Shown in pieces: positions 24,604 to 33,018 of a stretch of DNA of 64,000 nt. Both the position numbers and the translations under genes were made by a program. The notes under the pieces are model-generated. The model saw only the letters and a list, made by a program, of their open reading frames with translations, was not told the DNA's origin and searched no databases. Source of the stretch: Acidobacteriota bacterium (GTDB lineage Bacteria > Acidobacteriota > Holophagae > Holophagales > Holophagaceae); the NCBI GenBank assembly GCA_016195985.1, contig JACPYP010000011.1:124001-188000 (forward strand), given 5' to 3'. The first letter of the stretch is position 1; each line of letters starts with the position of its first letter.

Positions 24604-25974
24604 ATGCCCAGATACGCGAAGACCGAATTGACCGACACCCGATGCCTCCGGGCCAAGGCGAAATCGAACAAGAAGACGGGCCAACTGGGCCAGAGCTACG
24701 AGTGGGATTCGCTGATTCACGGGTTCGGCCTGCGCATCACCGTGCAGACCAACGCCAAGACCGGTGCGCTGGAGCAGGGCGCCAAGAAGTTCTGTATGCG
24801 CTACGTGGGCCCGGACGGCAAGCGAAGCTGGATCCCCCTGGGTGCCTACACGGGCCCGGATTCGCTCAAGGAGGCACGGGAGAAGGCAGCGGCCGCCAAG
24901 AAGCAACTGGAGAACCTCCAGGACCCCAAGGTGGAGCGGAAGAAGCACCTGGATATTCCCAAACTGGAGGAATACGTGAAGACGTTCCTGGCCCTCCAGA
25001 AAACCCGGCTGCGGCCCGGCTCCTACAAACCAGCCGACTCCATGCTGAGCAAGTTGGTCGTGCCGGTGCTGGGAGAGTTCCGCGTCGCGGACGTCCAGAC
25101 GGCCCAGGTGAGCAAGCTCTTCCACGACGTCACCCGCGGCTGGCGTCCCTGGATGAAGCCCAGCGAAGAGCCCAAAGAGGCCACGCCGATTCGGGCGAAC
25201 CGGATGCTGGCGAACCTGCGAAAGCTCTTTGGCCAGGCCGAGAAGGACGGGCTCCGGCCGCAGGGCACCAACCCCTGCGTCTTGGTGGACAAGAACCAGG
25301 AGAGCAAGGGCAAGGAGCGGTTCCTCTCCCAGGACGAAATCGGCTGGATCGGAAGGATGCTGGAGGAGTCCCTGAAGTGGGACGACCGCAAGGCCTGCCC
25401 CTACGCCTGGGACAAGAAGGGGAAGGGCCTCGAGGTCCCCAGCATCTACGCACTGGCAGCCATCCGCCTCCTGATGTTCACGGGAGCGCGGCTGAATGAA
25501 GTCCTCCAGATGAAGTGGTCCCAGGTGGACAAGGTCCGCGGGGTGATCCGGATGGAGCAGCACAAGACCAGCGGGAAGACCGGCGCCAAGGAGCTGCCCC
25601 TGACTGCGGAGTCCCTCGCCATCCTCGAGGCCCTCGACAAGTTGCCCACGCGCAGGCTGGGGGGCCCCTGGGTCATCCAGGGCCACAAGCACGGCGCCCA
25701 CCTGGTCAACCTGCAGAAGACCTGGGACCGGATCCGGCGCGCCGTGAAACTGGCCTCAAAGGGGGAGGTGGACATTCAGGACGTCCGGTTGCACGACCTC
25801 AGGCACACCTTCGCCAGCATCGGAGTGAGCGGTGGAGTGAGCCTTCACATGGTGGGGTCCCTCTTGGGCCACGCGCAGGACAGCACGACTTACCGTTACG
25901 CCCACCTGGCGGCGAACCCCCGCCTGGAGGCCTCACAGCTCATCACCGCCAAGATCGCCGAGGCGCTGGGCTGA
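24604..25974 (+). CDS. int: Tyrosine recombinase / phage integrase
   Basis: A 456-residue integrase with an Arm-type DNA-binding N-terminus (GFGLRITVQTNAKTGALEQG), a SAM-like core-binding domain (about 110-230) and a catalytic domain. Catalytic residues: Arg in FTGARLNEVL (about 299), His-Arg in HDLRHTFAS (about 397-400), His in LLGHAQDS and Tyr in TYRYAHLAA (about 432). It should catalyse integration and excision between the phage site and the tRNA-Met 3' end. The gene begins 124 bp inside the left attachment repeat. The interval 24480-24603 probably holds integrase arm sites and the promoter. Confidence 0.96.
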   Translation: MPRYAKTELTDTRCLRAKAKSNKKTGQLGQSYEWDSLIHGFGLRITVQTNAKTGALEQGAKKFCMRYVGPDGKRSWIPLGAYTGPDSLKEAREKAAAAKKQLENLQDPKVERKKHLDIPKLEEYVKTFLALQKTRLRPGSYKPADSMLSKLVVPVLGEFRVADVQTAQVSKLFHDVTRGWRPWMKPSEEPKEATPIRANRMLANLRKLFGQAEKDGLRPQGTNPCVLVDKNQESKGKERFLSQDEIGWIGRMLEESLKWDDRKACPYAWDKKGKGLEVPSIYALAAIRLLMFTGARLNEVLQMKWSQVDKVRGVIRMEQHKTSGKTGAKELPLTAESLAILEALDKLPTRRLGGPWVIQGHKHGAHLVNLQKTWDRIRRAVKLASKGEVDIQDVRLHDLRHTFASIGVSGGVSLHMVGSLLGHAQDSTTYRYAHLAANPRLEASQLITAKIAEALG

Positions 25975-26021
25975 ACTCTCCACCACCCGCGGGGCCTCGC
26001 CTCGCAAAACTGGAGCCGACC

Positions 26022-26408
26022 ATGGCCAGGATTGCCAAGATCAAACACAGCACCGCGCGCGATCAGAGCCGGGATGCGGAGTTCCGTAGCATCAGTGCCC
26101 TGGTTAAGAAATACCTACAGAACCACGAACCCGAGATGGATCCTTGCCGCCCTTTCCATGCCGCCTCAAGGGACGAAGCTTGTGGCTGGAGCATGGCTCA
26201 AATTCACCTGATGGACGACACCACCACCCGGATGAAAGCCAATAGGGCGCCTGGCTCTGATTCCGACATTCGTATCGGCGTCCGGTTGTTCCTTGGCGTA
26301 GCTGGGGAAAGGTTATTCCGTAATGGAATGCCACTCACCACTGACTCCTTGAGAGAGGAACTGGATGTTGTTGTTGCGGAAATCGCCAAGATGGATCAAA
26401 CGGCCTAG
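26022..26408 (+). CDS. Hypothetical protein of the mobile element
   Basis: A 128-residue protein starting MARIAKIKHSTARDQSRDAE. ATG 26022 follows GGAG by 6 nt, 47 bp after the integrase stop. It is hydrophilic, with no signal, membrane segment or motif that I recognise. The middle has paired Cys and His (DPCRPFHAASRDEACGW), too irregular to call a zinc finger. It lies in the early region of the element, where accessory or anti-defence genes often sit. GC content is lower than in the host genes. Confidence 0.6.
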   Translation: MARIAKIKHSTARDQSRDAEFRSISALVKKYLQNHEPEMDPCRPFHAASRDEACGWSMAQIHLMDDTTTRMKANRAPGSDSDIRIGVRLFLGVAGERLFRNGMPLTTDSLREELDVVVAEIAKMDQTA

Positions 26409-26458
26409 GCGCATGCTTCTCCGCCCGGGAAACTCGATTGGCAACAATAAATATATCC

Positions 26459-26480
26459 ATTTCCGTGAGGCCACGGAAAT
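26459..26480. repeat. Inverted repeat ATTTCCGTG-N4-CACGGAAAT
   Basis: Perfect 9-bp arms with loop AGGC in an AT-rich gap (26409-26540) between two element genes. No T-run follows at once, so a repressor or activator site is at least as likely as a terminator. Confidence 0.5.
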
Positions 26481-26540
26481 CGTTAAAAACCATTTAAGTG
26501 ACTATCTTTTTTAATCAAAACAGGCACTAGAGGAGCCGTC

Positions 26541-26819
26541 GTGCAAACTCTCATTCCTACCCATCAGCTCACCCCTGACCAGGCCCTCGCCGGGATGCTG
26601 GTCGGCAACTTGCTGACCATTCCGCAGCTCTGCCAGACGTCCGAAAGGTGGTGCATCACAGAGGATTGTTTCTGGGATAACGGATCGGTGGTGGATTCAT
26701 TCCTCTTCATGGGTCTGCCGACTCACGTTCTGGAATTCGGCGGGTGCCAGCACGTGCTGATCAATCCGAAGGAATTTGATGACTTCATGGAGTCGATCTG
26801 TTCTGAAGAATCCGCCTAG
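26541..26819 (+). CDS. Hypothetical small protein of the mobile element
   Basis: A 92-residue protein starting at GTG 26541 with AGAGGAG 5 nt upstream. The sequence (for example ALAGMLVGNLLTIPQLCQTS and DSFLFMGLPTHVLEFGGCQH) is compact, acidic at the C-terminus and has five Cys, but no recognised domain. It begins 60 bp after an inverted repeat in the AT-rich promoter-like gap, so it may be first in its own transcript. Confidence 0.6.
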   Translation: MQTLIPTHQLTPDQALAGMLVGNLLTIPQLCQTSERWCITEDCFWDNGSVVDSFLFMGLPTHVLEFGGCQHVLINPKEFDDFMESICSEESA

Positions 26820-26918
26820 AATCACCACAGGCGTGGCTTGGGTAGCTCCCGAATCGCCGGTTCCCGTACCGGCTGCCGCGCCCCTTATGCGGGGCATCGA
26901 CGGGGGTGCAGCGTGATC

Positions 26919-27704
26919 ATGGAGAGCCAAGACTTGGTCGGAATAGCATTGAGGGCCTACCTGAGGCAGGACACCGGGTGGGAGGAGCTAGTGCGTATGG
27001 AAAAGGTCAATTCCTATGCGTGGAGCAGTGCTTTCACAATTCAATCGAATGAAGCCCTTGGCCGGGCGACCGACTGGTTAGCCGAGGCCCCCATTCCTCG
27101 TCAGCTTGCCGAGTTCCTCGCAGAAGACATGGCAAGAGAATTTCTTGTGGACCTAGATCGTGGAAAGCGTGGCCCCCGTGGAAAAGAGTCGCGGGACAAG
27201 TTAGACATGGTGGTCCAAAAAACAAATGAACTACTCGGGGCCTGGAGATCGTTGGACCAACTGACTCGCACCACAATTGCGTTTTCTTGGCTCGCTGAAT
27301 CTGAGTACAAGGACCTGCCGCCATCTTTCGAGACGTTGGGAGCTTTTCGCCTGTATGCAAAGGTGCTCGAAGACTCCCTTGCTCAGCTGTCGGCTGCGGC
27401 GCGCCTTTCATTGACGGTCGTTCCCCAAGACCAAGGCGGAGCTGCAAATTGGGCACATGACCCCACAGGAAAGAGTGCTCAAACTAGGCTCGCCCTCGTG
27501 GCTAGACACACCTTGAGAGTCTTGATGCGGAAAGCAGGTGGAGGCAAAGGAGGACCTCTAAGCTGCTTCATTGGCCTGATCAACCAGGCCGCCACAGGCG
27601 AAGAGGGGGCGCTATGGACAGACAAAGCCGCCGAGCGGGTATGCAAGCGACCGACCGACCAAGCTAGCCAGTCCCTGGACCGTGCAGAATTAGGCGGCGG
27701 TTGA
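26919..27704 (+). CDS. Hypothetical protein of the mobile element
   Basis: A 261-residue, mainly alpha-helical soluble protein (starts MESQDLVGIALRAYLRQDTG). ATG 26919 is preferred over an upstream TTG frame extension whose translation looks non-coding; GTG 26913 is also possible. The C-terminal part has a basic stretch, RHTLRVLMRKAGGGKGGP. No known domain is visible. GC content is lower and codon use more mixed than in host genes, as expected of accessory DNA. Confidence 0.55.
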   Translation: MESQDLVGIALRAYLRQDTGWEELVRMEKVNSYAWSSAFTIQSNEALGRATDWLAEAPIPRQLAEFLAEDMAREFLVDLDRGKRGPRGKESRDKLDMVVQKTNELLGAWRSLDQLTRTTIAFSWLAESEYKDLPPSFETLGAFRLYAKVLEDSLAQLSAAARLSLTVVPQDQGGAANWAHDPTGKSAQTRLALVARHTLRVLMRKAGGGKGGPLSCFIGLINQAATGEEGALWTDKAAERVCKRPTDQASQSLDRAELGGG

Positions 27705-27778
27705 GGGGTTACTCGGTTAGTAGCGCCTAGCGATCTTGGAAGTGTCCTGTTGATACAGGGCGTTTCCAGGAGACTCAA

Positions 27779-27973
27779 ATGTCTGACGCTCCCATTCCTT
27801 CCCGGGTCGCGTGGTCCGTTCGTGATTTCTGCAGCCACTTTTCGGTAAGCCGAGCGACGGTCTATCGCGCGTTTGATGCTGGACTGTTGGTGCGGTTGAA
27901 GTTGGGCCGCAAAACCCTTATCCCTGACGATTCCGTACAGGCCTGGTGGTCCAGTATCCAGAAGGCGGGGTGA
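27779..27973 (+). CDS. Excisionase / AlpA-like helix-turn-helix protein
   Basis: A 64-residue MerR-like HTH_17 protein: SVRDFCSHFSVSRATVYRAF forms the helix-turn-helix and GRKTLIPDDSVQAWWSS the wing that ends such domains. CAGGAG lies 6 nt before ATG 27779. Small proteins of this type act as excisionases or as activators of integrase and replication genes. It is the first of a run of tightly linked genes leading to the primase-helicase. Confidence 0.8.
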   Translation: MSDAPIPSRVAWSVRDFCSHFSVSRATVYRAFDAGLLVRLKLGRKTLIPDDSVQAWWSSIQKAG

Positions 27974-27975
27974 TC

Positions 27976-28236
27976 ATGCCTCGCCACTGGACCTATTCGG
28001 ACCCCAACCAGGGGGACTTGGAGCGCTGCGTCGAAGCTTGGCAGGAGCATTGCGGAAAGAACGCCGCCCTCACGCTCACCAAGACCCCCTCGAAACGAAT
28101 CTGCCGCGCCTTCTACACCCCCGATGGGCAGCGCGGAATCGAACTCCACACCGGAAACGGCCTCCTGGCCCGATTCCTCGTAACACCGGAACGCGTGACT
28201 CTCCTGGAGCGTGAACCGGAGCAGGTGGAAGAGTGA
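27976..28236 (+). CDS. Hypothetical protein upstream of the primase-helicase
   Basis: An 86-residue protein beginning MPRHWTYSDPNQGDLERCVE, 2 bp after the HTH gene stop (GTG 27970 is an alternative start). It is soluble, with a central stretch SKRICRAFYTPDGQRGIELH and an acidic end. No motif is recognised. Its position between an excisionase-like gene and the primase suggests a role in replication or its control. Confidence 0.65.
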   Translation: MPRHWTYSDPNQGDLERCVEAWQEHCGKNAALTLTKTPSKRICRAFYTPDGQRGIELHTGNGLLARFLVTPERVTLLEREPEQVEE

Positions 28237-28406
28237 GCGGGGCCGGCGCGTTCGCGCCCGGGCCCCAAGACGTGGATCTGCTCGTAATGGAAGCCGATGC
28301 CCTAGCTGCGGCCGGCGTGCCGTGGGAGTGGCGTGAGGCCCTCCACAGGTCCCTGCCGACCACACCGGAAGAGGGCGCACCGTGCCCAGGGGGATTCGGT
28401 GCCTGA
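28233..28406 (+). CDS. Very small ORF overlapping both neighbours
   Basis: A 57-codon frame from GTG 28233, which overlaps the previous stop as GTGA, to TGA 28404-28406, which overlaps the primase start at GTG 28399. The product (VDLLVMEADALAAAGVPWEW) is acidic and unremarkable. The double overlap is the only evidence of translation; it may serve to couple translation into the primase gene. Confidence 0.45.
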   Translation: MSGAGAFAPGPQDVDLLVMEADALAAAGVPWEWREALHRSLPTTPEEGAPCPGGFGA

Positions 28407-30468
28407 GATTCCATTCAAGGCCCTCAAGGCCGCCACACTGGCTGAAGGCGAGAGCCTGGTCCGCAGCTGGTTCCCCGAAGGGAAGCGTGAGGGCGACTGG
28501 TGGGTCTGCCTCAATCCGACCCGTGAAGATAAGAAGCTCGGATCCTTCAAAGTGAACCTGCTGGACGGTGGGTGGCTCGACTTCGCCGACAGTGGCGCCC
28601 ATGGTGGGGACCTGGTGGCACTCTATGCCGCAAAGTTTGGGCTGAGCCAGGGAGAGGCCGCCCGCGAGGTCGCCCAGCAGGTCGGAATCACCCTCCAGTC
28701 GGTCAACGGGAGCGGGAAGAAGCCCGCCTATGGCTCGAAACTGGGCCGGCATACCACCGAGTGGGTCTATCGCGGCCTGGATGGCGAAGAGATCTGCCGG
28801 GTCCGCAGGTACGACACCCCCGATGGAAAGGAATTCCGCCCCTTGATGGTGCAGGGCGGGAAAGAGATCTGGCAGTATCCCGCCGAACCCCGCCCCCTCT
28901 ACGGGTTGGACCGCCTGGCGGACGCGAACAAGGGCACCGTCCTGGTGGTGGAGGGTGAGAAGGCTGCTGATGCTGCTGCGCGCCTCTTCCCGTCGATGGC
29001 CGTGGTGACGTCACCCGCAGGCGCCAAAGCAGCCAAGAAAGCCGACTGGACGCCGCTACGGGGCCGCCAGGTGGTGATCTGGCCCGACCATGACGCCCCG
29101 GGCTTGGAATACGCCGCCGAAGTGCACGCGCAGCTCAAGGCCCTGGATGTGATCGCCCGGGTAGTGGAGGTGCCGAGTGCTTGGCCGGCGAAGTTCGACC
29201 TGGCTGATCCGATGCCCGCGAGAGTGGCGCCGTTCACTCTCCAGGAGCTCATCGACCAGGCGCAGCCGTGGAACGGGTCCGCCACGATGGCGGAGGCTGT
29301 GACGGCCAAACGTCTCGACTCCCTCAGGTGGTCGGCGATTCGCGGAATGGCCGTCCCGAAGGTCGAGTGGCATTGGAACCCTTTCTTTCCCAAGATCCCC
29401 TTCGGGCTCCTGGTCTCCCTGCCAGGCCACGGGAAGTCCATCCTCATGGTCCAGATCGCCGTGGCCATAGCCACCGGGCTGCCCCTCTTCGGATTCCCGA
29501 CTGGGACCCCAGGCGGCGTGGTCATCATCGCTCTGGAAGACGGAAAGGACACTCTCCACAGGCGCATCAAGGCGGCCGTCGAATCCTACGATGCGGCCTT
29601 CACCGAAGAGCACCACAGGCTCCTGGACATGAATCTCCGGGTTCTCTTCCGGTCTGAGAACCCCCTCGCCTACGAGTCCCCCGCAGCCCATGACATGGCA
29701 CTCACGGGTCTCATGGAAGAGATCATCGCCGAGGCGAACACCTGCGAAGCGCCGCTCCAAACCACCTTCATCGACACCTTCAACAACGTCCATGGGGGCG
29801 ACGAGAACAGCGCCCAGGAGACTCGGCCCATCGTCGCGGCCATCTACGCCCTCCACACCCGCCTCAAATGCTCCGTATGGGCTCTGCACCACCTCAAGAA
29901 GGCCGGCACCGCTAGGAATGCTCCTCCAATCCCAGAACGCATGGATCCCGACGGCAGCCGTGGAAGCGGAGCGATCCTTGGCGCTGTCCGCGGTCAGATC
30001 CAGTTCGGCTGGATCTATCCCAAGGAGGCCCTCAAAGTCGGACTAGAACCCGACGGCGCCGCCCGGCGATACGCCATCATGGGGCTCACTAAGATCAACG
30101 ACGGACCGCCCACCCCTTGGCTTCTCCTCGAGCACACAGCCAACGCCGGTCTGTGGGCACCAGTCCCGAACGGTGCCGAGGTCCTCGCGCGGCTGCGGGG
30201 CAGTGACGCTATCGAGAAGGCCACCACTGCCGACCTCGTGCTCATGGCCGTCTATGAGGCGCAGCAGTGTCACCGACAGATCGACCGCGCCGACGTGGCT
30301 TCCAAACTCTTCGGGGACCACAAGAAGCCATCCGGAAGCCTCAGCACTTACCTGTCCCGCCTTGTCACTGACCGCCTTGTCACTGCGGACAAGAGAGGCC
30401 TCACTGAAGCCGGCCTCCGCCGCGTCAAAGAACTACTCGAAGCCGATGGGGGGTCCGATGTTGCCTGA
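28399..30468 (+). CDS. Phage primase-helicase (Toprim plus RepA/RecA-like ATPase)
   Basis: A 689-residue replication protein. The N-terminus has a CHC2-like region without the usual cysteines (WWVCLNPTREDKKLGSFKVN, FADSGAHGGDLVALYAAKFG). A Toprim domain follows with VLVVEGEKAADAAARLFP (about 181) and VIWPDHDAPGLEYAAEVH. The C-terminal half is an AAA_25/RepA-like ATPase with Walker A LPGHGKSI (about 341-348), Walker B TTFIDTFNNVHGG and sensor-like VWALHHLKK. It should prime and unwind the element's DNA. GTG 28399 follows GGGGGATTC. An origin-like repeat region begins right after the stop, consistent with self-directed replication. Confidence 0.88.
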   Translation: MPEIPFKALKAATLAEGESLVRSWFPEGKREGDWWVCLNPTREDKKLGSFKVNLLDGGWLDFADSGAHGGDLVALYAAKFGLSQGEAAREVAQQVGITLQSVNGSGKKPAYGSKLGRHTTEWVYRGLDGEEICRVRRYDTPDGKEFRPLMVQGGKEIWQYPAEPRPLYGLDRLADANKGTVLVVEGEKAADAAARLFPSMAVVTSPAGAKAAKKADWTPLRGRQVVIWPDHDAPGLEYAAEVHAQLKALDVIARVVEVPSAWPAKFDLADPMPARVAPFTLQELIDQAQPWNGSATMAEAVTAKRLDSLRWSAIRGMAVPKVEWHWNPFFPKIPFGLLVSLPGHGKSILMVQIAVAIATGLPLFGFPTGTPGGVVIIALEDGKDTLHRRIKAAVESYDAAFTEEHHRLLDMNLRVLFRSENPLAYESPAAHDMALTGLMEEIIAEANTCEAPLQTTFIDTFNNVHGGDENSAQETRPIVAAIYALHTRLKCSVWALHHLKKAGTARNAPPIPERMDPDGSRGSGAILGAVRGQIQFGWIYPKEALKVGLEPDGAARRYAIMGLTKINDGPPTPWLLLEHTANAGLWAPVPNGAEVLARLRGSDAIEKATTADLVLMAVYEAQQCHRQIDRADVASKLFGDHKKPSGSLSTYLSRLVTDRLVTADKRGLTEAGLRRVKELLEADGGSDVA

Positions 30469-30730
30469 GACCGTCACACAACACGTCACACAGAAAACAC
30501 GTAATTACAGAATTTTCAACACTGGCGCGGGTTCTGCTGTGTGCGATCTGTGTTCCGTTCTGTGTGATCACCCGGAAGTGGATGGGGGTAGGGGACGACC
30601 TAAGGAGTCCCTACCCACCATCCTGGCGATGCCGTCACACACGGAGTTATTTATAAGGGGGCTGTGTTCTGTGGTTTTGAGGATTGGCGCGGGTTTGCAA
30701 CGGCAGCCCGTCACACATGTGTGCTGCACA
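30469..30730. other. Candidate replication origin: iteron-like repeats and large hairpin
   Basis: Non-coding region after the primase-helicase. GTCACACA occurs four times in direct orientation (30473, 30485, 30634, 30710). TGGCGCGGGTT occurs twice, 162 bp apart (30523, 30685). Between the two sets is a near-perfect 17-nt-armed inverted repeat (30580-30596 with 30607-30623). CACACATGTGTG is a 12-bp palindrome at 30712-30723. An AT-rich stretch is at 30645-30655. Iterons plus AT-rich DNA beside a helicase gene is a typical plasmid or phage origin layout. Confidence 0.6.
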
Positions 30731-31020
30731 ACTGTCTGGTTATATGGGTGGAAGGGCGGCAATAGGGCGAAAACAGCGCCTCACGGCCTCATGCCTGACG
30801 AACGGTCGCACGGCGTACGAAGGCCAAGTCCCAGAGTTGACGCTGTCCCAGCGTGGTCAGGGTGTCCGGAACCCATGTATCCGAGTCGCACAAACGGCGA
30901 CCGTAGGTTCTTCAATCCCCCGTCCCACCGCAATGAATCGCTCACGTGCCTGGGTGTTTCTGTATGGCCATTGGTCATCGTGTCCATCCCGTGTTCACTC
31001 AGTGCGCAGGAGGGCATCCG
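30731..31020. other. Gap between origin-like region and next gene
   Basis: About 290 bp. A frame is open through it, but its translation has no gene-like features and no ribosome site. The promoter for the following gene run is probably here. Confidence 0.35.
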
Positions 31021-31194
31021 ATGACCCTCCCCGGCTTCTCCCACCCCGCCACCTCAGAGCAGATTCGCTGGGCCCTCGGCTTATTCACCCCATCTGAACA
31101 GGAGGCCCAGGCACGCCGAGAGACTGAGAATGCCCAGCGCCAGGCCAAGGAAGCCACCAAGGGGCGACCCCTCTTCGACCTGGAGGCCTTGTGA
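31021..31194 (+). CDS. Small hypothetical protein of the mobile element
   Basis: A 57-residue protein (starts MTLPGFSHPATSEQIRWALG). Strong GGAGG 7 nt before ATG 31021. The second half is a charged amphipathic helix (EQEAQARRETENAQRQAKEA). Its stop overlaps the glycosyltransferase start as GTGA, so the two are coupled. No family is recognised. Confidence 0.65.
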   Translation: MTLPGFSHPATSEQIRWALGLFTPSEQEAQARRETENAQRQAKEATKGRPLFDLEAL

Positions 31195-32159
31195 CCCCCG
31201 CGCAATCCACCCAGTGGGCCAATTACTGTGAGTCCTACTGGGCCCTGCTTCGGGGGGAGATGCCCGGCGGCTGGGACCTACACGAGCACCGCTGGACGGC
31301 CGAATTGTCCAAGCCTGCCTTCCTTCAACCCCAGCACGAGTGGCGAGGCGAAGACTTCCAGCGCCGCTCCTTGCTGCTGTATTACGAGCAAGGCGCGGGC
31401 GACATGTTCCAGTTCATCCGTTTTGCCTCAATGGTGAAACCCCGCGGTGGCCAGGTGCTCCTTGCCTGCACTGCAGACCAGGCGGATGTCCTGGGGACCT
31501 GCCCGGGGATCGACGAGGTTTGGCCAGTCGTCCACGGCCGTCCTGGGCCCACCCCAGGCTTCGACCTACACCTGCCGGTGTGCTCCCTGCCGCGCATCTT
31601 CAGGACGGACCTGGCCACGATCCCCAGCAGCTGCCCATATCTGAGTGTTCCACCGTTCGTCCGCACCCGTGAGCTGCTGGTCAGCCTGACGGCCCGGGTG
31701 GACGGATACCGGCGTGTGGGGCTCATGTGGGCAGGCAGTCCAACCCACCCGAATGACAAGAATCGCTCGATCCCACCAGGCGCCCTGGACGCCCTGGCAT
31801 CCATTCCCGGGTGCGCCTGGTTTGGCTTCCAGCTCGAACCGAAGGCAACGCCAAATCTCCCCGGCCTGGTCAACCTAGGGGCTGCCCTAATCACCTGGTC
31901 AGAGACCGCCTTCGCCCTGTCCCAGATGGACCTTCTGATCACCGCGGACACCGGGATTGCCCATCTTGCGGGCGCCATGGGCGTGCCCGTGTGGGTGCTG
32001 CTGCCCTATTTCCCGGACTTCCGCTGGCTGCTCGACCGATCGGACAGTCCTTGGTACCCCACCATGCGGATCTTCAGGCAGCCGAAGCCGGGGGACTGGC
32101 CATCTGTCTTGGCTGAAGTGGTGGCAGCCCTGGGCTCACTCTCAAGAGGAGCGGCATGA
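31191..32159 (+). CDS. GT9 / TPR-associated glycosyltransferase-like protein
   Basis: A 322-residue protein with the heptosyltransferase-superfamily C-terminal domain: VGLMWAGSPTHPNDKNRSIP, then DLLITADTGIAHLAGAMGVP (donor-binding loop) and VWVLLPYFPDFRWLLDRSDS. Its N-terminus (YYEQGAGDMFQFIRFASMVK) matches TPR-linked glycosyltransferases but lacks the TPR repeats. GTG 31191 overlaps the preceding stop, and its end overlaps the next gene by 4 bp. In a phage element it might glycosylate the host surface (superinfection exclusion), a virion protein or DNA; the sequence does not decide. Such a gene is uncommon in minimal elements. Confidence 0.75.
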   Translation: MTPAQSTQWANYCESYWALLRGEMPGGWDLHEHRWTAELSKPAFLQPQHEWRGEDFQRRSLLLYYEQGAGDMFQFIRFASMVKPRGGQVLLACTADQADVLGTCPGIDEVWPVVHGRPGPTPGFDLHLPVCSLPRIFRTDLATIPSSCPYLSVPPFVRTRELLVSLTARVDGYRRVGLMWAGSPTHPNDKNRSIPPGALDALASIPGCAWFGFQLEPKATPNLPGLVNLGAALITWSETAFALSQMDLLITADTGIAHLAGAMGVPVWVLLPYFPDFRWLLDRSDSPWYPTMRIFRQPKPGDWPSVLAEVVAALGSLSRGAA

Positions 32160-32713
32160 AGCCTATCGATCAGCAACCACGGGCCCGCCGGGCGGAAGCA
32201 GACCGCTTAATAACTCGACTGGATCTCCGCCTGGACCAGGGTTGGATCCGATCCACCAAGCCGACAAGCAGCTTCGACCGGGCCAAAATCAATCGATGGC
32301 ACAAGGCAATTCATGAGCGCCTCGTGGAACTCGGGCGTGTGCCTCGCAAACAGCCCACAGTCATATCGTCGCTGGATTTCTTCCGCCCATCTCATCGCAT
32401 GCCTGCGCAGATCGTCCAATTCGATATCCCAGGGCGGGGTGTGAGGGCTACAGCGGGGCAGTTGGCCAAACTGGCGGCTGAGGAACGCATGGCTCATGCC
32501 TGGAATCTACTTGCGGGATGGCGCTATAGCGGGAAGGTTCCTGGTGTCCGCTGGGGTGTCCGGGTTGCCATCGTAGACCTGCGGACTGGTAGAGATCTGA
32601 AGGCACCCTCATGGGCTCGCATGGAGTTGTTGTGGCTGCTGCGAGTGGATGAACTTCCTCACGTAGACATGCTCCCCATTAGGCAAGCATCTCGCGCAGG
32701 GGGTGTCGCTTGA
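32156..32713 (+). CDS. Hypothetical protein of the mobile element
   Basis: A 185-residue basic protein (MKPIDQQPRARRAEADRLIT; later SWARMELLWLLRVDELPHVD). It overlaps the glycosyltransferase stop by 4 bp (ATGA) and is followed by another coupled gene. The basic, Arg-rich N-terminus could bind nucleic acid. No motif is recognised. Confidence 0.6.
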   Translation: MKPIDQQPRARRAEADRLITRLDLRLDQGWIRSTKPTSSFDRAKINRWHKAIHERLVELGRVPRKQPTVISSLDFFRPSHRMPAQIVQFDIPGRGVRATAGQLAKLAAEERMAHAWNLLAGWRYSGKVPGVRWGVRVAIVDLRTGRDLKAPSWARMELLWLLRVDELPHVDMLPIRQASRAGGVA

Positions 32714-32919
32714 GTTCCTCCGAGTGGATCAGCATCTCGGAAGCCGCAGCCCTTGCGGGCTACAGCGGCGACTATTTCCGTCGCATCTTCTGCAATCCAG
32801 AGACACCGCTGATCCGGATTCGCGTGATAACGGGCCCAAAGGGGGGGCGCCGGATCTTTGTCTGGCGCCCTGCGGTGGAGGCGTTGGTCCTTGCTCAAGT
32901 CCGCGAACCGGTTTTGTGA
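32710..32919 (+). CDS. Small HTH-like protein
   Basis: A 69-residue protein starting at TTG 32710 (TTGA overlap with the previous stop). WISISEAAALAGYSGDYFRR looks like a helix-turn-helix of the HTH_17 type, followed by a wing-like GGRRIFVWRPAVEAL. It may be a DNA-binding switch for late genes. The TTG start is inferred from the overlap. Confidence 0.55.
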   Translation: MSSSEWISISEAAALAGYSGDYFRRIFCNPETPLIRIRVITGPKGGRRIFVWRPAVEALVLAQVREPVL

Positions 32920-33018
32920 CCCTGCTTTATTCAGTGATTGGCGACCTATTCAGGGATTGCCGTCCTGATCCCATGGCGATTCCTGAAGCCCCGCACATGC
33001 TGGGTTTGAGGAGACTGC

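Noticed and set aside
30473-30717. GTCACACA repeats considered as a CRISPR array
   Set aside because: Units are only 8 bp, spacing is irregular (12, 149, 76 bp) and no cas genes are present; an iteron origin fits better.
30459-31024. Open frame starting MLPETVTQHVTQ after the primase-helicase gene
   Set aside because: The translated sequence is dictated by the iteron-like repeats and hairpin, has no ribosome site and no protein-like pattern; treated as non-coding origin region.
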